Shown piece by piece: positions 1 through 11,969 of a DNA stretch of 64,000 bases (the stretch's first letter is position 1; every line of letters begins with the position of its first letter). The translations under genes were made by a program, and so were the position numbers. The stretch spans positions 1 through 64,000 of the forward strand of contig JAGFBZ010000936.1 in the NCBI GenBank assembly GCA_018398805.1. The letters are read 5' to 3'. Origin of the DNA: Hirundichthys speculiger (lineage: Eukaryota > Chordata > Actinopteri > Beloniformes > Exocoetidae). Below the pieces are notes generated by a model, which was given only the letters and a program-made list of their open reading frames with translations, was not told where the DNA came from and searched no databases.

Positions 1-1187
1 AAAAAAAACCTTTCCATAGAGACCAAAATCAAGCATCTGCGCAAAGAGTTCATGAATTTTCTACTTTAAATTAGCAAATAAATTACACAGGGATTTTTTT
101 GACCAATTTTCAAGTGGTATTGGCCTCCAAAGCTGCACAGCAGTTGAAAGTTAATAAACTGAAGTTTTTCCAGCCATCTCCACCTGGTGGGGTTCCCAGA
201 AACATCCTCTTTCTCTGCGCTCAGCCAAACCACACCACTACAGTCACCTCCACCTGAGACTGAGGGGAGGACTTATCGTGAACTATCTATCAAATGTACT
301 TCAGAGTTCAGATGTTTGTTTGTCTGAATGTGTTCATGGTTCAGTGTTTTTCTTTTTTTTTTCTTTTACATGATTGAATCTAATTATTTTCTAAAATGTT
401 ACATCAGCTCAGTCACATCAACCTCTAACTCTAAAAGGAAACATTTGGATGGAAAAGTTCAGTAGATTTCTCTGTAAATTACTCAGGTAATTTCAATATT
501 TTGAATTCAACCTCAGTGAAATTGCTTTGGCAGGTCTCCAAACTGGTCTCAACTCTAAATGAATAGAACTAAAGTTTATCTTCACCTGGTGGTGTTTCCA
601 GAACTGCCTGACCAAAGTGAAAGTGTTTCAGAAACAAATGAAAAATAAGGTTTGTTAATTAATTGTGGAGGAACTAAAGTCCCTTCTCATAAACTTTATT
701 TTTGGATTTTGGATTTTTATTAGAAACGGGAAAGACCAGTCTTTTGGACGGGGAAATTTTATTTTTAAAGACCACTGGTATTTACAAATGTTAAGATAAG
801 TTGACAATAAATGTCCCTTTATTTCTTTATAAAATTTCACTTCTGTCTTAGTCAGTACAGAAAAAAAGGAGAATGACAGCTTGAATGTGTTATAGTAGTG
901 TCCCTGTCCCTCTCAGAAACTTTATCATAAACATCAATTTTCTATACGGTCACAAATCTGTCAGTATGAGATCAATCTCTGATCTGTAATCTTTGATAGA
1001 ATTCTAAATATCTCAATAGACAGATCTCAAGTAGGAAAAGATACCATTCAGACACAACTCATGCAGTATTATTTTAATCTACTCATTATGACTTTGACAT
1101 TTTAATAATTATTTCACAAGTAAATTGATACCTCCATTTTTTTAATTACATGTAACGATCATACATTATTCTAGTGTAAACTCCATT

Positions 1188-1645
1188 TCATGGCAACTGG
1201 GCGAGATTACAGACAAAAGATTAGAGATGAACAAGGACGCATTCCATTTCTTAGGTCCAAAGTTGATGTGTCCACAGTGTTCCTTTCTAAAATTGTTGGG
1301 CTCTCCTGCATCCCAACTGTAAAGCTGATCTTAGACCCATCAACCAAAACCACCTTCCTTTCTTCTGGACTATCACTAGTCCGATCCAGCTACGTCCCTC
1401 GCAGGATCAAAGTTTCTGATCAGCATTTGACAAATTTTCTTCTTTCACACTGTGGATAGACACCAGGTTGGCTCCTTCCGACACACAGTGGAACTCTGCA
1501 TCAGCCCAGGTAGTCAGTGTAGCGACGTATTGTAGCAGTGGTTGTTGGAGCTGTACAGAACTGGGACAGCCGCTCCGTAAAAGTCTCAGTTCCTGCTGAT
1601 GTGATGGGAGAGCAGTCAGAGCCAACAGAGGAGGAACAACAGCAT
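1188..1645 (-). pseudogene. C-type lectin copy A, frame destroyed by many 1-bp deletions
   Basis: This is the counterpart of the intact lectin at 6442-6924. The ATG equivalent is at 1645 and the TGA equivalent at 1188-1190. The span is 458 bases against 483 in copy B, and the loss is spread over many single-base gaps, so the frame changes repeatedly. Pieces of the signal peptide, of the WADAEFHC segment and of the NLVSIHS segment are readable in different frames. The AATAAA next to the stop has also lost one base. A natural pseudogene is possible, but the same indel pattern covers the non-coding flanks, so a base-calling artefact is more likely; the true sequence may be an intact gene. Confidence 0.8.
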
Positions 1646-1742
1646 TTTGAAGACTGAATCACCCAGTAGTGACAGAGAGCTGAGTTTATCAAGCACTGGT
1701 GGATGTTGTCAGGAATCCTGCAGAACAGACGACAGGTGCTTT

Positions 1743-1750
1743 CTTTTATA
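1743..1750 (-). promoter_or_regulatory. TATA box of lectin copy A
   Basis: TATAAAAG on the minus strand, about 100 nt upstream of the ATG equivalent, in the same context as the TATA boxes of the other copies. Confidence 0.55.
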
Positions 1751-2382
1751 TTCCTTTACATGGGCGTCTCCAGTGTTGTGATTAGAATACCTGAGCTCAT
1801 AAAGATTATAGCATAAAAGTCAGAGATGAGGGTGATAGCCATAACTACTCCATATAAAGTTACATTATGTTGCGCACGTTCTTGAATTATTCTTTAGATG
1901 AAGCAACTCTCTGCAGAAGGGCTTTCTGATGGGGAGTGTTTGAGGACAGAGCACTGGGTTTTCTACTCATGGTATTTGTTACTTGGGAGACTATTCCTAC
2001 TTTCTTGAGGTTTAATGTATTCACAGAGAGCATATACAAGAATAAACAGAGCTATAACAGGAAAACAACAAGGAATGATTTTAAAATATTGAAATGAATC
2101 AATGTCCAGGTTTTAAGTTTTTCAATGCAGATAGAGTTTTGATATATAATTTAAAGTTTCAGACTTTCTATTATCTTTATATGAAGCATAGGGTTGTGGG
2201 GAAACGATACAGTGTTTCTATTTCAAGGTCAATTCTCCACCAAGAAATGGTGACAAATTAATCAAGAAAGAAATGAACACAAGGAAAGTACAGTTTCTTC
2301 ATTGATTTTACAAAATGTACATTTAGAATCAAATTCCATTATACTTCTGCATTAAAAATGTTTCCACTGGATAACTGTTTGG

Positions 2383-2880
2383 GATGAATCCAAGGGCAGT
2401 TTGGTATGAAGAATCCCTTTTCCAGCATGATGGAGCACCTTGCCATAAAGCAAAAGTCATAACGAAATGGCTCGGGGAAACAAAACATTAAGATTTTGGG
2501 CCCTTGGCAGGAAATACCTGGATCTTAATCCCATTGAGAACTTGTGATCAATCCTCAAGAGGCGTCTAGACAATCAAAAACATACAAATTCTGACAAACT
2601 CCAAGCATTGATTATGCAAGAATCAGTCGATTTGGTCAGAAGTTGATTAACAGCATGCCAGGGAGAACTGCAGAGTCTTGAAAAAGAAGGGTCAGCACTG
2701 CAAATATTGATTTATTGCATGAATTATGGTAATTCTCAATAAAAGCTTTTGAAACTGAGAAATGCTTCTAATTGATTTCATTATAACATAGAAACACCTG
2801 ACAAAAACATATAAAAATCTGAAGCAGCAGACTTGTGAAAATGTAATATTTGTGTCATTCTCAAACTTTGGCCATGACTG
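2383..2880 (+). mobile_element. Tc1-like transposon, 3' half (unit A copy)
   Basis: Same element as at 7687-8197, with extra one-base deletions. It holds the C-terminal part of a Tc1/mariner transposase and the 3' terminal repeat ending GGCCATGACTG. Confidence 0.7.
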
Positions 2881-3890
2881 CAGCTGCCACCTGTTGGAGC
2901 TCCTTAACTATGTCCAAAAGTCTTGGGGGACAATCACATCTTGTAGGGAGTCTCTGGGCGGGTGTAACATGATGAATGAGCTGTGACGTAGGTGGAAGGT
3001 CAACAGTGAAGATGGCTGAAGCTGAGAAACAGCAGTCGTTTGAATGGGTTTGTTCGACAGTTAAAGAGGTTGTTGAGCAGCAGCAACTCAACAACCTCGT
3101 CTTCTCATCCTCTACCTATCTCTAATACCCTGTACATCACGTTCCAGTCTTGTTAAAGAGTGATGCAGTGATGGCTAATTCTATTCACTTCCTGGGTTTT
3201 CATACTGCCATCAACATACAAAAGTCTCCCGGAAATACTTTGAAGTGTTTAACTTTTTGGAAGATATGATTAGTGTTGCTCACATCCATTATCTCAAATT
3301 TGCTTGCAAAAGCGTCACCAGTTGTTGGTTTCCATTTTTTACACTGCCGTCTTTTTGAATCACTTTTGCTGGAATAATGCAAAACTGATTCAAGAGGACC
3401 TGGAATGTTTTGGATGAAACTGTAAGGCTTTGAAATGGTTTACTTTATTATTTTTTAAAACATGAAGTTGGCTGTGTGAACCTGCTTCACAACTCCATTG
3501 GGACAACAAAATTCCACATAAACACACGTGTGTTTATTCTGACATGCAGTCAATATCTGTAGAGCTGGCTGAGCAAACTCTAAAGAAGTTCTTATTTAGA
3601 CATTTACATTCTTTACTAGGCTCCCTCTGATTAAGTTTGGAAATATTTCAGGGCTTCAGCACATGTGCGAAAAACTATGTGACAAACTTGAATTAAAAAT
3701 GTGTATTCAAAAGAAAAATCAACTCTGGGGGCAGGAGGGGTGGGGGGGTTTTTGGATTATTGTTATCCTTCTGACAGTGAAATGCAGGACATCAAAAGAC
3801 GTCACTGAGAAAACCTTATTATCAGTTGGGGTTTAAGATTGGTGAGTTGTCCATTAATCGGATATAATACACAAGACTTTATCTTGGTTT

Positions 3891-5217
3891 TACATTAACT
3901 ATAAAAGGAATGCAACCAGTAGGTGTTTGTAGACTCGTACGTCTGTACTGGGGGCTGAACAATGTTTACTGCAACACCAAACTCTGATAATCCTGAACAC
4001 AAGAGCAACGCAAACCAGTGAGTTCATTGCCAATGTAACAGCTGTAGCCAACTGTCTGCTCTTTTTATTCATCATAAAACCTTGTTGCTATAATACAGTT
4101 AATACTTACATTTGTTTTGTGTCTGAATTGTCTTAGTCATTTGGGATTTGTGTTATCAGCCAAGACTTTAAAAGGATAATATATTTGTTTATATATCCCC
4201 AAGTCATATTGCATGTTTTTCTAATATTGTCCAGCATTAATTTGTATATATCTATATGTGTGCAGGTTTGTAAATGTGTGTGTACAGACACCACACATAC
4301 ACACACTGTAATTTGTAGAAGTGAGTTGACAGCGCTCCCTTTGTCTTCTGTTTTCAGCTCATTTTCTTTTCATGTATGTACCTAACAGGTGATCATACTG
4401 AAGAGGGATATTTGACTGGGGAAGGATACAAACAGTTGTGAGGGGAAATGGCCTTTAGATGCATCCATCCATCCATTATCTATACCCGTTTCATCCTTGA
4501 AGGGTCTGCTGGAGCCTATCCCAGCCGTCTACGGGCGAAAGGCAGGGGTACACCCTGGACAGGTGCCTGTAGATCCATTTTTTGGTGACAGTTAAGTCCT
4601 ATGGGGAAAACTTGCTCCCTTACATGTATAAATATTAAGGAGGAAAAGATGAACTTTTTCCCCACAAGTTGTGAATGTTTATTGTGAAACACTTCTTCCT
4701 GTCTGCCTCCAGGAGCACACGCAGCTAAAATGAAAACTGGTGGACATTAATAAACTGTAGACTTCTGATCCTTTAACATCATCAGTGAACATGTGAAAGA
4801 ATGTTTCACTGTTAAGCTGTAGCTTAGAGCCATTAGATTATCCAGTAGCTTTGTGTGCAGCTGACGGTTTTCTCAGCAGGCATCTGAAAGTCAGCTCTAT
4901 ACCTCTTAGGTTAATGAAGATGACGTTCACTGCATGTGTGTAGGAAAAACCTGACTGAAAAGTGATGTCACATAGTCATGTTTTAGACCTAAGAGCCTGT
5001 ATCCAGTTTATAACTGCATACTGAAATGACATCATTCCTGTCTGGAAATTGGAGTTGATGATTGGATTTCATTGACCTCAGAGCCCTAAAATAAAAAAAA
5101 TGAAATAAATAAATTAAAAATCAGGTTTGAGTGACATAAGGAGAAAAAAGTAAATATAAGTCACTTCAGCCAGACAATGTGAATGAAAACTTAAAGTAAA
5201 GAAGAAGAAAAAAAAAA
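3891..5217. other. Inter-unit DNA between A and B, no gene
   Basis: From 3890 to about 4760 I see no match elsewhere in the window except a SINE-tail fragment (4462-4567). From about 4760 to 5160 the sequence matches 21430-21620 and 10545-10870, the unit junction seen before units C and D. No coding sequence is supported. Confidence 0.6.
4462..4567 (-). mobile_element. SINE/LINE 3' tail fragment
   Basis: Reverse complement of the tail of the full SINE at 37782-38165: the block running from 'cctgtccaggg' to 'gggtatag', followed by a GGAT microsatellite end. Only about 105 bp are present. Confidence 0.7.
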
Positions 5218-6418
5218 CCTTTCCATAGAGACCAAAATCAAGCATCTGCTGCAAAGAGTTCATGAATGGTTCTACTTTAAATTAGCACATAAATTACACA
5301 GGGATTTTTTTTGACCAATTTATCAAGTGTAATATTGCCTCCAAAGCTGCCACAGCAGTTGATAAGTTAATAAACTGAAGTTTTTCCAGCTCATCTCCAC
5401 CTGGTGGGGTTCCCAGAAACATCCTCTTTCTCTCTGCAGCTCAGCCAAACCACACCCACTACAGTCACCTCCACCTGAGACTGAGGGAGGACTTATCTGT
5501 GAACTATCTATCAACTGTACTTCAGAGTTCAGATGTTTGTTTGTCTGAATGTGGTTCATGGTTCAGTGTTTTTCTTTTTTTTTTCTTTTACATGACTGAA
5601 TCTAATTATTTTCTAAAATGTTACATCAGCTCAGTCACATCAAGCTCTAACTCTAAAAGGAAACATTTGGATGGAAAAGTTCAGTAGATTTCTCTGTGCA
5701 TTACTCAGGTAATTTCAATATTTTGAATTCAACCTCAGTGAAATTGCTTTGGCAGGTCTCCAAACTGGTCTCAACTCTAAATGAATAGAAACTAAAGTTT
5801 ATCTTCACCTGGTGGTGTTCCCAGAACTGCCTGACCAAAGTGAAAGTGTTCAGAAACAAATATATTCATTCATGAAAGTAAAGGTTTGTTAAATTAATTG
5901 TGGAGTGAACTAAAGTCTCTTCTCATAAACCTTTATTTTTGGATTTTGGATGTTTTATTAGAAACGGGAAAAGACCAGTCTTTTGGACTCGGGGAAATTT
6001 TATTTTTAAAGACCACTTGGTATTTACAAATGTTAAGATCAAGTTGACAATAAATGTCCCTTTTATTTCTTTATAAAATTTCACTTCTGTCTTAGTCAGT
6101 ACAGAAAAAAATGAGAATGGACAGCTTGAATGTGTTATAGATGTCCCTGTCCCTCTCAGATAACTTTATCATAAACATCAATTTTCTATTACTGGTTCAC
6201 AAATCTGTCAGTATGAGATCAATCTCTGATCTGTAATCTTTGATAGAATTCTAAATATCTCAATAGACAGATCTCAAGTAGGAAAAAATACCATTCAGAC
6301 ACAACTCATGCAGTATTCTTTTAATCTACTCATTATGACTTTGACATTTTTAATAATTATTTCACAAGTTAAATTGATACCTCCATTTTTTTTTAATTAC
6401 ATGTAACTGATCAATACA

Positions 6419-6424
6419 TTTATT
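6419..6424 (-). terminator. Polyadenylation signal AATAAA of lectin B
   Basis: AATAAA on the minus strand, about 18 nt past the TGA, implying a very short 3' UTR. The same arrangement is seen in copies C, D and E. Confidence 0.7.
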
Positions 6425-6441
6425 CTAGTGTAAACTCCATT

Positions 6442-6924
6442 TCATGGACAAACTGGGCGAGATTTACAGACAAAAGAGTATGTAGATGAACAAGGTACGT
6501 CATTCCATTTCTTAGTTGTCCTAAAGTTGATGTGTCCACAGTGTTCCTTTCCTCGAAAATTGTTGGGCTCTCCTGCATCCCAATCTGTAAAGCTGATCTT
6601 AGACCCATCAGACCAAAACCACCTTCCTTTCTTCTGACTATCACTGAGTCCGATCCAGCTACGTCCCTCAGCAGGATCAAAGTTTCTGATCAGCATTTTG
6701 ACAAATGCTTCTTCTTTCACACTGTGGATAGACACCAGGTTGGCTCCTTCCGACACACAGTGGAACTCTGCATCAGCCCAGGTCGTCAGTGTAGCGACGT
6801 ATTTGTAGCAGTGGTTGTTGTAGCTGTACCAGAACATGGGACAGCCGCTCCGCAATAGTCTCAGTTCCTGCTGATGTGATGGAGACGCAGCAGTCAGAGC
6901 CAACAAGAGGAGGAACAACAGCAT
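6442..6924 (-). CDS. Secreted C-type lectin (lactose-binding/mucus-lectin type), copy B
   Basis: Single-exon gene for a 160-residue secreted lectin. The start is the ATG at 6924: an upstream in-frame GTG is not a plausible eukaryotic start, and the ATG has A at -3 and begins the signal peptide. Residues 1 to about 15 are a leucine-rich signal peptide. The C-type lectin domain follows with cysteines at 28, 39, 56, 129, 145, 153 and 159, fitting the long-form CRD pairs 28-39, 56-153 and 129-145; the last cysteine is spare and could link subunits. WIGL lies at 90-93, the sugar/calcium loop motif EPN at 119-121 and WND at 140-142. By family knowledge EPN with WND predicts Ca2+-dependent binding of mannose-type sugars. 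It is probably a mucosal defence lectin; that role is inference. Related fish lectins are usually multi-exon, so the intronless form is unusual. Confidence 0.92.
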   Translation of the reverse strand: MLLFLLLLALTAASPSHQQELRLLRSGCPMFWYSYNNHCYKYVATLTTWADAEFHCVSEGANLVSIHSVKEEAFVKMLIRNFDPAEGRSWIGLSDSQKKGRWFWSDGSKISFTDWDAGEPNNFRGKEHCGHINFRTTKKWNDVPCSSTYSFVCKSRPVCP

Positions 6925-7024
6925 TTTGAAGACTGAATCACCCAGTAGTGACAGAGAGCTGGAGTTTATCAGCACTGGGTGGATGTTGTCAGGAATCCTG
7001 CAGAATCAGACGACAGGCTGCTTT

Positions 7025-7032
7025 CTTTTATA
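7025..7032 (-). promoter_or_regulatory. TATA box of lectin B
   Basis: TATAAAAG on the minus strand, 101 nt upstream of the ATG. Initiation about 25-30 nt downstream would give a leader of about 75 nt. Confidence 0.75.
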
Positions 7033-7686
7033 TCCTTTACATGGGCGTCTCCAGTGTTGTGATTAGAAATACCTGAGCTCATAAAGATTATAGCAATAAA
7101 GTCAGAGATGAGGGTGATAGCCTATAACTACTCCATATAAAGTTACATTTATGTTGCGCACGTTCTTGAATTATTCTTTAGATGAAGCAACTCTCTGCAG
7201 AAGGGCTTTCTGATGGGGGAGTGTTTGAGGACAGAGCACTGGTGTTTCTACATCATGGTATTTGTTACTTGTGGAGACTATTCCTACTTTCTTGAGGTTT
7301 AATGTTATTCACAGAGAGCATATACAAGAATAAACAGAGCTATAAACAGGAAAACAACAAGGAAATGATTTTAAAATATTGAAATTGAATCAATGCTCCA
7401 GTGTTTAAGTTTGTCAATGCCAGATAGAGTTTTGATATATCATTTAAAGTTTCAGACTTTCTATGTATCTGTTATATGAAGCATTTAGGGTTGTGGAAAC
7501 GATACAGTGTTTCTATTTTCAAGGTCACATTTCTCCACCAAGAAATGTTGACAAATTAATCAATGAAAGAAAATGAACACAAGGAAAAAGTACAGTTTCT
7601 TCATTGATTTTACAAAATGTACATTTAGAATCCAAATTCCATTTATATTTCTGCATTAAAAATGTTTCCACTGGATAACTGTTTGG

Positions 7687-8197
7687 GATGAATCCAAGGG
7701 CAGTTTGGTGATGAAGAATCCCTTTTCCAGCATGATGGAGCACCTTGCCATAAAGCAAAAGTCATAAGGAAGTGGCTCGGGGAACAAAACATTAAGATTT
7801 TGGGCCCTTGGCCAGGAAACTACCCGGATCTTAATCCCATTGAGAACTTGTGATCAATCCTCAAGAGGCGGGCAGACAATCAAAAACATACAAATTCTGA
7901 CAAACTCCAAGCATTGATTATGCAAGAATCAGTCACGATTTGGTCCAGAAGTTGATTAACAGCATGCCAGGGAGAACTGCAGAGGTCTTGAAAAAGAAGG
8001 GTCAGCACTGCAAATATTGATTTATTGCATGAATTATGTGTAATTCTCAATAAAAGCTTTTGAAACTGATGAAATGCTTCTAATTGTATTTCATTATAAC
8101 ATAGAAACACCTGACAAAAACATATAAAAACTCTGAAGCAGCAGACTTTGTGAAAATGTAATATTTGTGTCATTCTCAAAACTTTTGGCCATGACTG
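7687..8197 (+). mobile_element. Tc1-like transposon, 3' half (unit B copy)
   Basis: The plus strand reads the C-terminal catalytic part of a Tc1/mariner transposase: FQHDGAPCHKAK carries the second catalytic Asp, and YPDLNPIENL carries the third acidic residue, with 35 residues between them. The reading frame then meets TGA where the family has Trp, and later another stop. The element ends in the terminal repeat 'ccaaaagttttgagaatg' (read inward, minus strand), followed outward by GGCCATGACTG. I could not find the 5' half or 5' terminal repeat, so this is a truncated, inactive copy. Confidence 0.85.
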
Positions 8198-8332
8198 CAG
8201 CTGCCACCTGTTGGAGCTCCTTAACTATGTCCAAAAGTCTTGGGGGGACCAATCACATCTTTGTAGGGAGTCTCTGGGCGGGTGTAACATGATGAATGAG
8301 CTGTGACGTAGTGTGGAAGGTCAACAGTGAAG

Positions 8333-8491
8333 ATGGCTGAAGCTGAGAAACAGCAGTCGTTTGAATGGGGTTTGTCTTCGACAGTTAAAGAGGTTGTTGA
8401 GCAGCAGCAACTTCAACAACCTCGTCTTTCTCATCCTCTACCTATCTCTAATACACCTGTACATCACGTTCCAGTCTTGTTAAAAGAGTGA
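8333..8491 (+). other. Short conserved ORF downstream of the Tc1 fragment
   Basis: A 52-codon ATG-to-TGA frame beginning MAEAEKQQSFEW and rich in Gln in its middle. The same stretch occurs in A (about 3011-3150) and C (about 13520-13680), but in both it carries frame-changing deletions. I do not recognise the product. It may be an exon or an old transposon frame carried along with the unit. Confidence 0.2.
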
Positions 8492-11400
8492 TGCAGTGAT
8501 GGCTAATTCTATTCAACTTTCCTGGTGTTTCACTACTGCCATCAACATACAAAAGTCTCCCGGAAATACTTTGAAGTTGTTTAACTTTTTGGAAGATACT
8601 GATTAAGTGTTTGCTCACATCCATTATTCTCAAATTCTGCTTGCAAAAGCGTCACCAGTTGTTGGTTTCCATTTTTATTACACTGCCGTCTTTTTGAATC
8701 ACTTTTTGCTGGAATAATGCAAAAACTGATTCCAAGAGGACCTGGAATATGTTTTGGATGAAACTGTTAAGGCTTTGAACTTGGTTTACTTATATTTATT
8801 TTTTAAAACATGAAGTTTGACATAAAAGTCAGCTTTCAATACAGGCAGCAGGTTCTTGAATCAGCTCCAATAATTGACTTGTACCAGCCTTTGAATTCAG
8901 GGTTTGATTCCCACTCCTTTCTGTACTTTTGAGTGTACAGTAGACTGAGACATGATGAGCTGGCCAACTACATGTTTAGCTGATGTCACATAGACCCACA
9001 CATGGGGGAATAAGGAACTAAAGCTTTGTCAGTCAAATGCAGTGATTAAGTTGAGACCAAGAAAATGTTACATTTCCACCCCGCCTGGGATCAGCCAGCA
9101 GTGGCTTTGCACGTGCACGATTTACAGTCTGGACTGGAGGGGTGAACATCTCCTTCTCTGACTGCAGCTGTAGGTGTGAGCCAGCATGTCCATGTATACA
9201 GGTGATATAGACCTTTCTATATTTGCAACCAGCCATTTCAAGAGCTGATGAGGAGGAACATTCATCCCCCAAGGAAAACCATATGCCTGAAGTGCAGATC
9301 TTCACCTAAAATACATGAAATCTGACTCCAGAATTTAGAAGAATGACTGGACAGGAGGACAAAATGACATGTTTTAAACTATTAAAGCTTTAAATATAAG
9401 CTGCATGGTCCATTGAAGTTTGTAGATGCATATTGCCTAAAATCCTGTTTATGGTGGCTGCTCCATCACATATATTTCTTGCTCTCAAGATGAAAACCTG
9501 TCAAAGAAGAAGAAAAAAAACATCAAGAGAGTTGAGTTAAAACTCACCGTGAACTCCAAAAGTCAAACAAAAGAAAACAAACAACAGGTGTTTACCTTTC
9601 ATTACCAGTTTTTCTGTGTCATGTGGTTTCCTGCAACATAAAAATCACGTGTCTAGCCTTGGAAACAGAACAAGAGATATGAAGGTTATTTCGGTAAATA
9701 GATCTTCTTCCGCAACAGACCTGAGTTCTGGAAAGTGTTCTGAGAATTAGGTCCTGATATTATCTGTGTGAGACATGACAGGTCAGCAGAAATGTGCATG
9801 AAGCTGTAAAGTTTAGTGCATTTGTGATTTCAACAGACAATCTGCTGAATGATCTATAAAGCAGTAAAGATGAATGACTAATGAAGCTGTTAGCCTCAGG
9901 TTGGAGGTGAACGATTAAGCTGTTAAAAGGTTGAATTATTGGGCCACCAGAAGTCTCTTGGTTTAGTGGTGGCCCATAAACGGTGGCTATCGTTTTCTTG
10001 TAGTGGTCCCAGTTTAGACTCCCAGCCTGTGACTCTTTACTGTTGATCTGCTCCACTTTCTTGTCACGTGACTTTCAATCATAAAGGCCACTTGAGCCAC
10101 AAGAGCCTGGCTGTGTTGAACCTGCTTCACAACGCTCCATTGTGACAACAAAATATCCACATAAACACACGTGTGTTTATTCTGACATGCAGTCAATATC
10201 TGTAGAGCTGGCTGAGCAAACTCTGCAAAGAAGTTCTTATTTAGACATTTACATTCTTTTACTCAGCTCCCTCTGATTAAGTTTGGGAATATTTCAGGGC
10301 TTCAGCATGTGTGCGAAAAACTATGTGGCAAACTTGAATTAAAAATGTGTATTCAAAAAGAAAAATCAACTCTGGGGGCAGGGGGGGGGGGGGGGTGTTT
10401 GGATTATTGTTACTCCTTCTGACAGTGAGACTGCAGGACATCAAAAGACGTGACTGAGAAAACCTTATTATCAGTAGGGGTTTAAGATATTGGTGAGTTG
10501 TCCATTAATCTGGATATAATATACACAAGACTTTATCTTTTATCCAGTAGCTTTGTGTGCAGCTGACGGTTTTCTCTGCAGGCATCTGAAAGTCAGCTCT
10601 ATACCTCTTAGGTTGATGAAGACAACGTTCACTGCACGTGTGTAGGAAAAACCTGACTGAAAAGTGATGTCACATAGTCATGTTTTAGACCTAAGAGCCT
10701 GTATCCAGTCTATAACTGCATACTGAAATGACATCATTCCTGTCTGGAAATTGGAGTTGATGATTGGATTTCATTGACCTCAGAGCCCTAAAATAAAAAT
10801 AAATAAATAAATCAGGTTTGAGTGACATAAGGAGAAAAAAGTCAATATAAGTCACTTTAGCCAGACAATGTGAATGAAAACCTTTCCAAAGAGACCAAAA
10901 TCAAGCATCTGCTGCAAAGAGTTCATGAATGGTTCTACTTTAAATTAGCACATAAATTACACAGGGATTTTTTTTTGGACCAATTTGTCAAGTATAATAT
11001 TGCCTCCAAAGCTGCCGCAGCAGTTGATAATTTAATAAACTGAAGTTTTTCCAGCTCATCTCCACCTGGTGGGGTTCCCAGAAACATCCTCTTTCTCTCT
11101 GCAGCTCAGCCAAACCACACCCACTACAGTCACCTCCACCTGAGACTGAGGGAGGACTTATCTGTGAACTATCTATCAACTGTACTTCAGAGTTCAGATG
11201 TTTGTTTGTCTGAATGTGTTCATGGTTCAGTGTTTTTTCTTTTCTTTTTTTTTTTTTTTTACATGACTGTATCTAATTATTTCCTAAAATGTTCCATCAG
11301 TTCAGACACATCGACCTCTAACTTTAAAAGGAAACATTTGGATGGAAAAGTTCTGTAGATTTCTCTGTGCGTTACTCAGGTAATTTCAATATTTTGAATT

Positions 11401-11946
11401 CAACCTCAGTGAAATTGATTAGGCAGGTCTCCAAACTGGTCTCAACTCTATTATGAATAGAAAGAGAAAGTGTTCAGAAACAAATATATCTGTTCATGAA
11501 AGTGAAGGTTTGTTAAATTAATTGTGGAGTGAACTAAATGCTCTCCTCATAAACCTTTATTTTGGCTGTGGATGTTTTATTAGAAATGGAAAAAGACATT
11601 TGGACTCAAAGAAATGTTATTTTTAAAGACCACTTGGTATTTACAAACGTTAAGATCAAGTTGACAATAAATGTCCCTGTCCCTCTCAGATAACTTTATT
11701 ATAAACATCAATTTTCTATTACTGGTTCACAAATCTGTCAGTATGTGATCAATCTCTGATCTGTAATCTTTGATAGAATTTTAAATATCTCAACAGACAG
11801 ATCTCATGTAGGAAAAGATACCATTCTGACACAACTCATGCAGTATTCTTTTAATCTACTGATTATGACTTTGACATTTTTAATAATTATTTCACAAGTT
11901 AAATTGATACCTCCATTATTTTAATTACATGTAACTGATCAATACA

Positions 11947-11952
11947 TTTATT
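11947..11952 (-). terminator. Polyadenylation signal AATAAA of lectin C
   Basis: AATAAA on the minus strand just past the TGA at 11970-11972. Confidence 0.7.
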
Positions 11953-11969
11953 CTAGTGTAAACTCCATT

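Larger units (their letters stand above)
1..3890. repeat. Tandem unit A, near-identical to unit B but riddled with single-base deletions
   Basis: Positions 9-3469 align end to end with 5218-8817, and 3470-3890 continues as 10105-10530, so A lacks the 1.3 kb at 8818-10104 of B. Identity is very high except for one-base deletions scattered in both coding and non-coding sequence: 3460 bases in A against 3599 in B. Homopolymers and ordinary sequence are both hit. Indels stop being visible where A leaves the alignment near 3890; the repeat at 4840-5200 is clean. This is the signature of uncorrected long reads, not of natural decay. Confidence 0.85.
5218..10880. repeat. Tandem lectin unit B
   Basis: About 5.66 kb unit starting at the CCTTTCC block and ending where the same block restarts at 10881. 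It contains a lectin gene, its upstream region, a Tc1 fragment, and about 2.7 kb of non-coding flank (8198-10880) also found in C. The lectin start codons of B and C are 5528 bp apart. The flank includes a poly-G tract near 10381-10396 that is also present, with different length, in A and C. Confidence 0.85.

Noticed and set aside
6420..6680. Second long frame overlapping each lectin in another register (also 22801-23061, 40055-40267, 44690-45001)
   Set aside because: It is conserved only because the lectin CRD is conserved; it lacks a promoter of its own and breaks where the lectin frame has indels. A shadow frame.
6925..6975. 17 extra N-terminal residues in frame upstream of the lectin ATG
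   Set aside because: They begin with GTG, and the next in-frame ATG starts a proper signal peptide with a good context.
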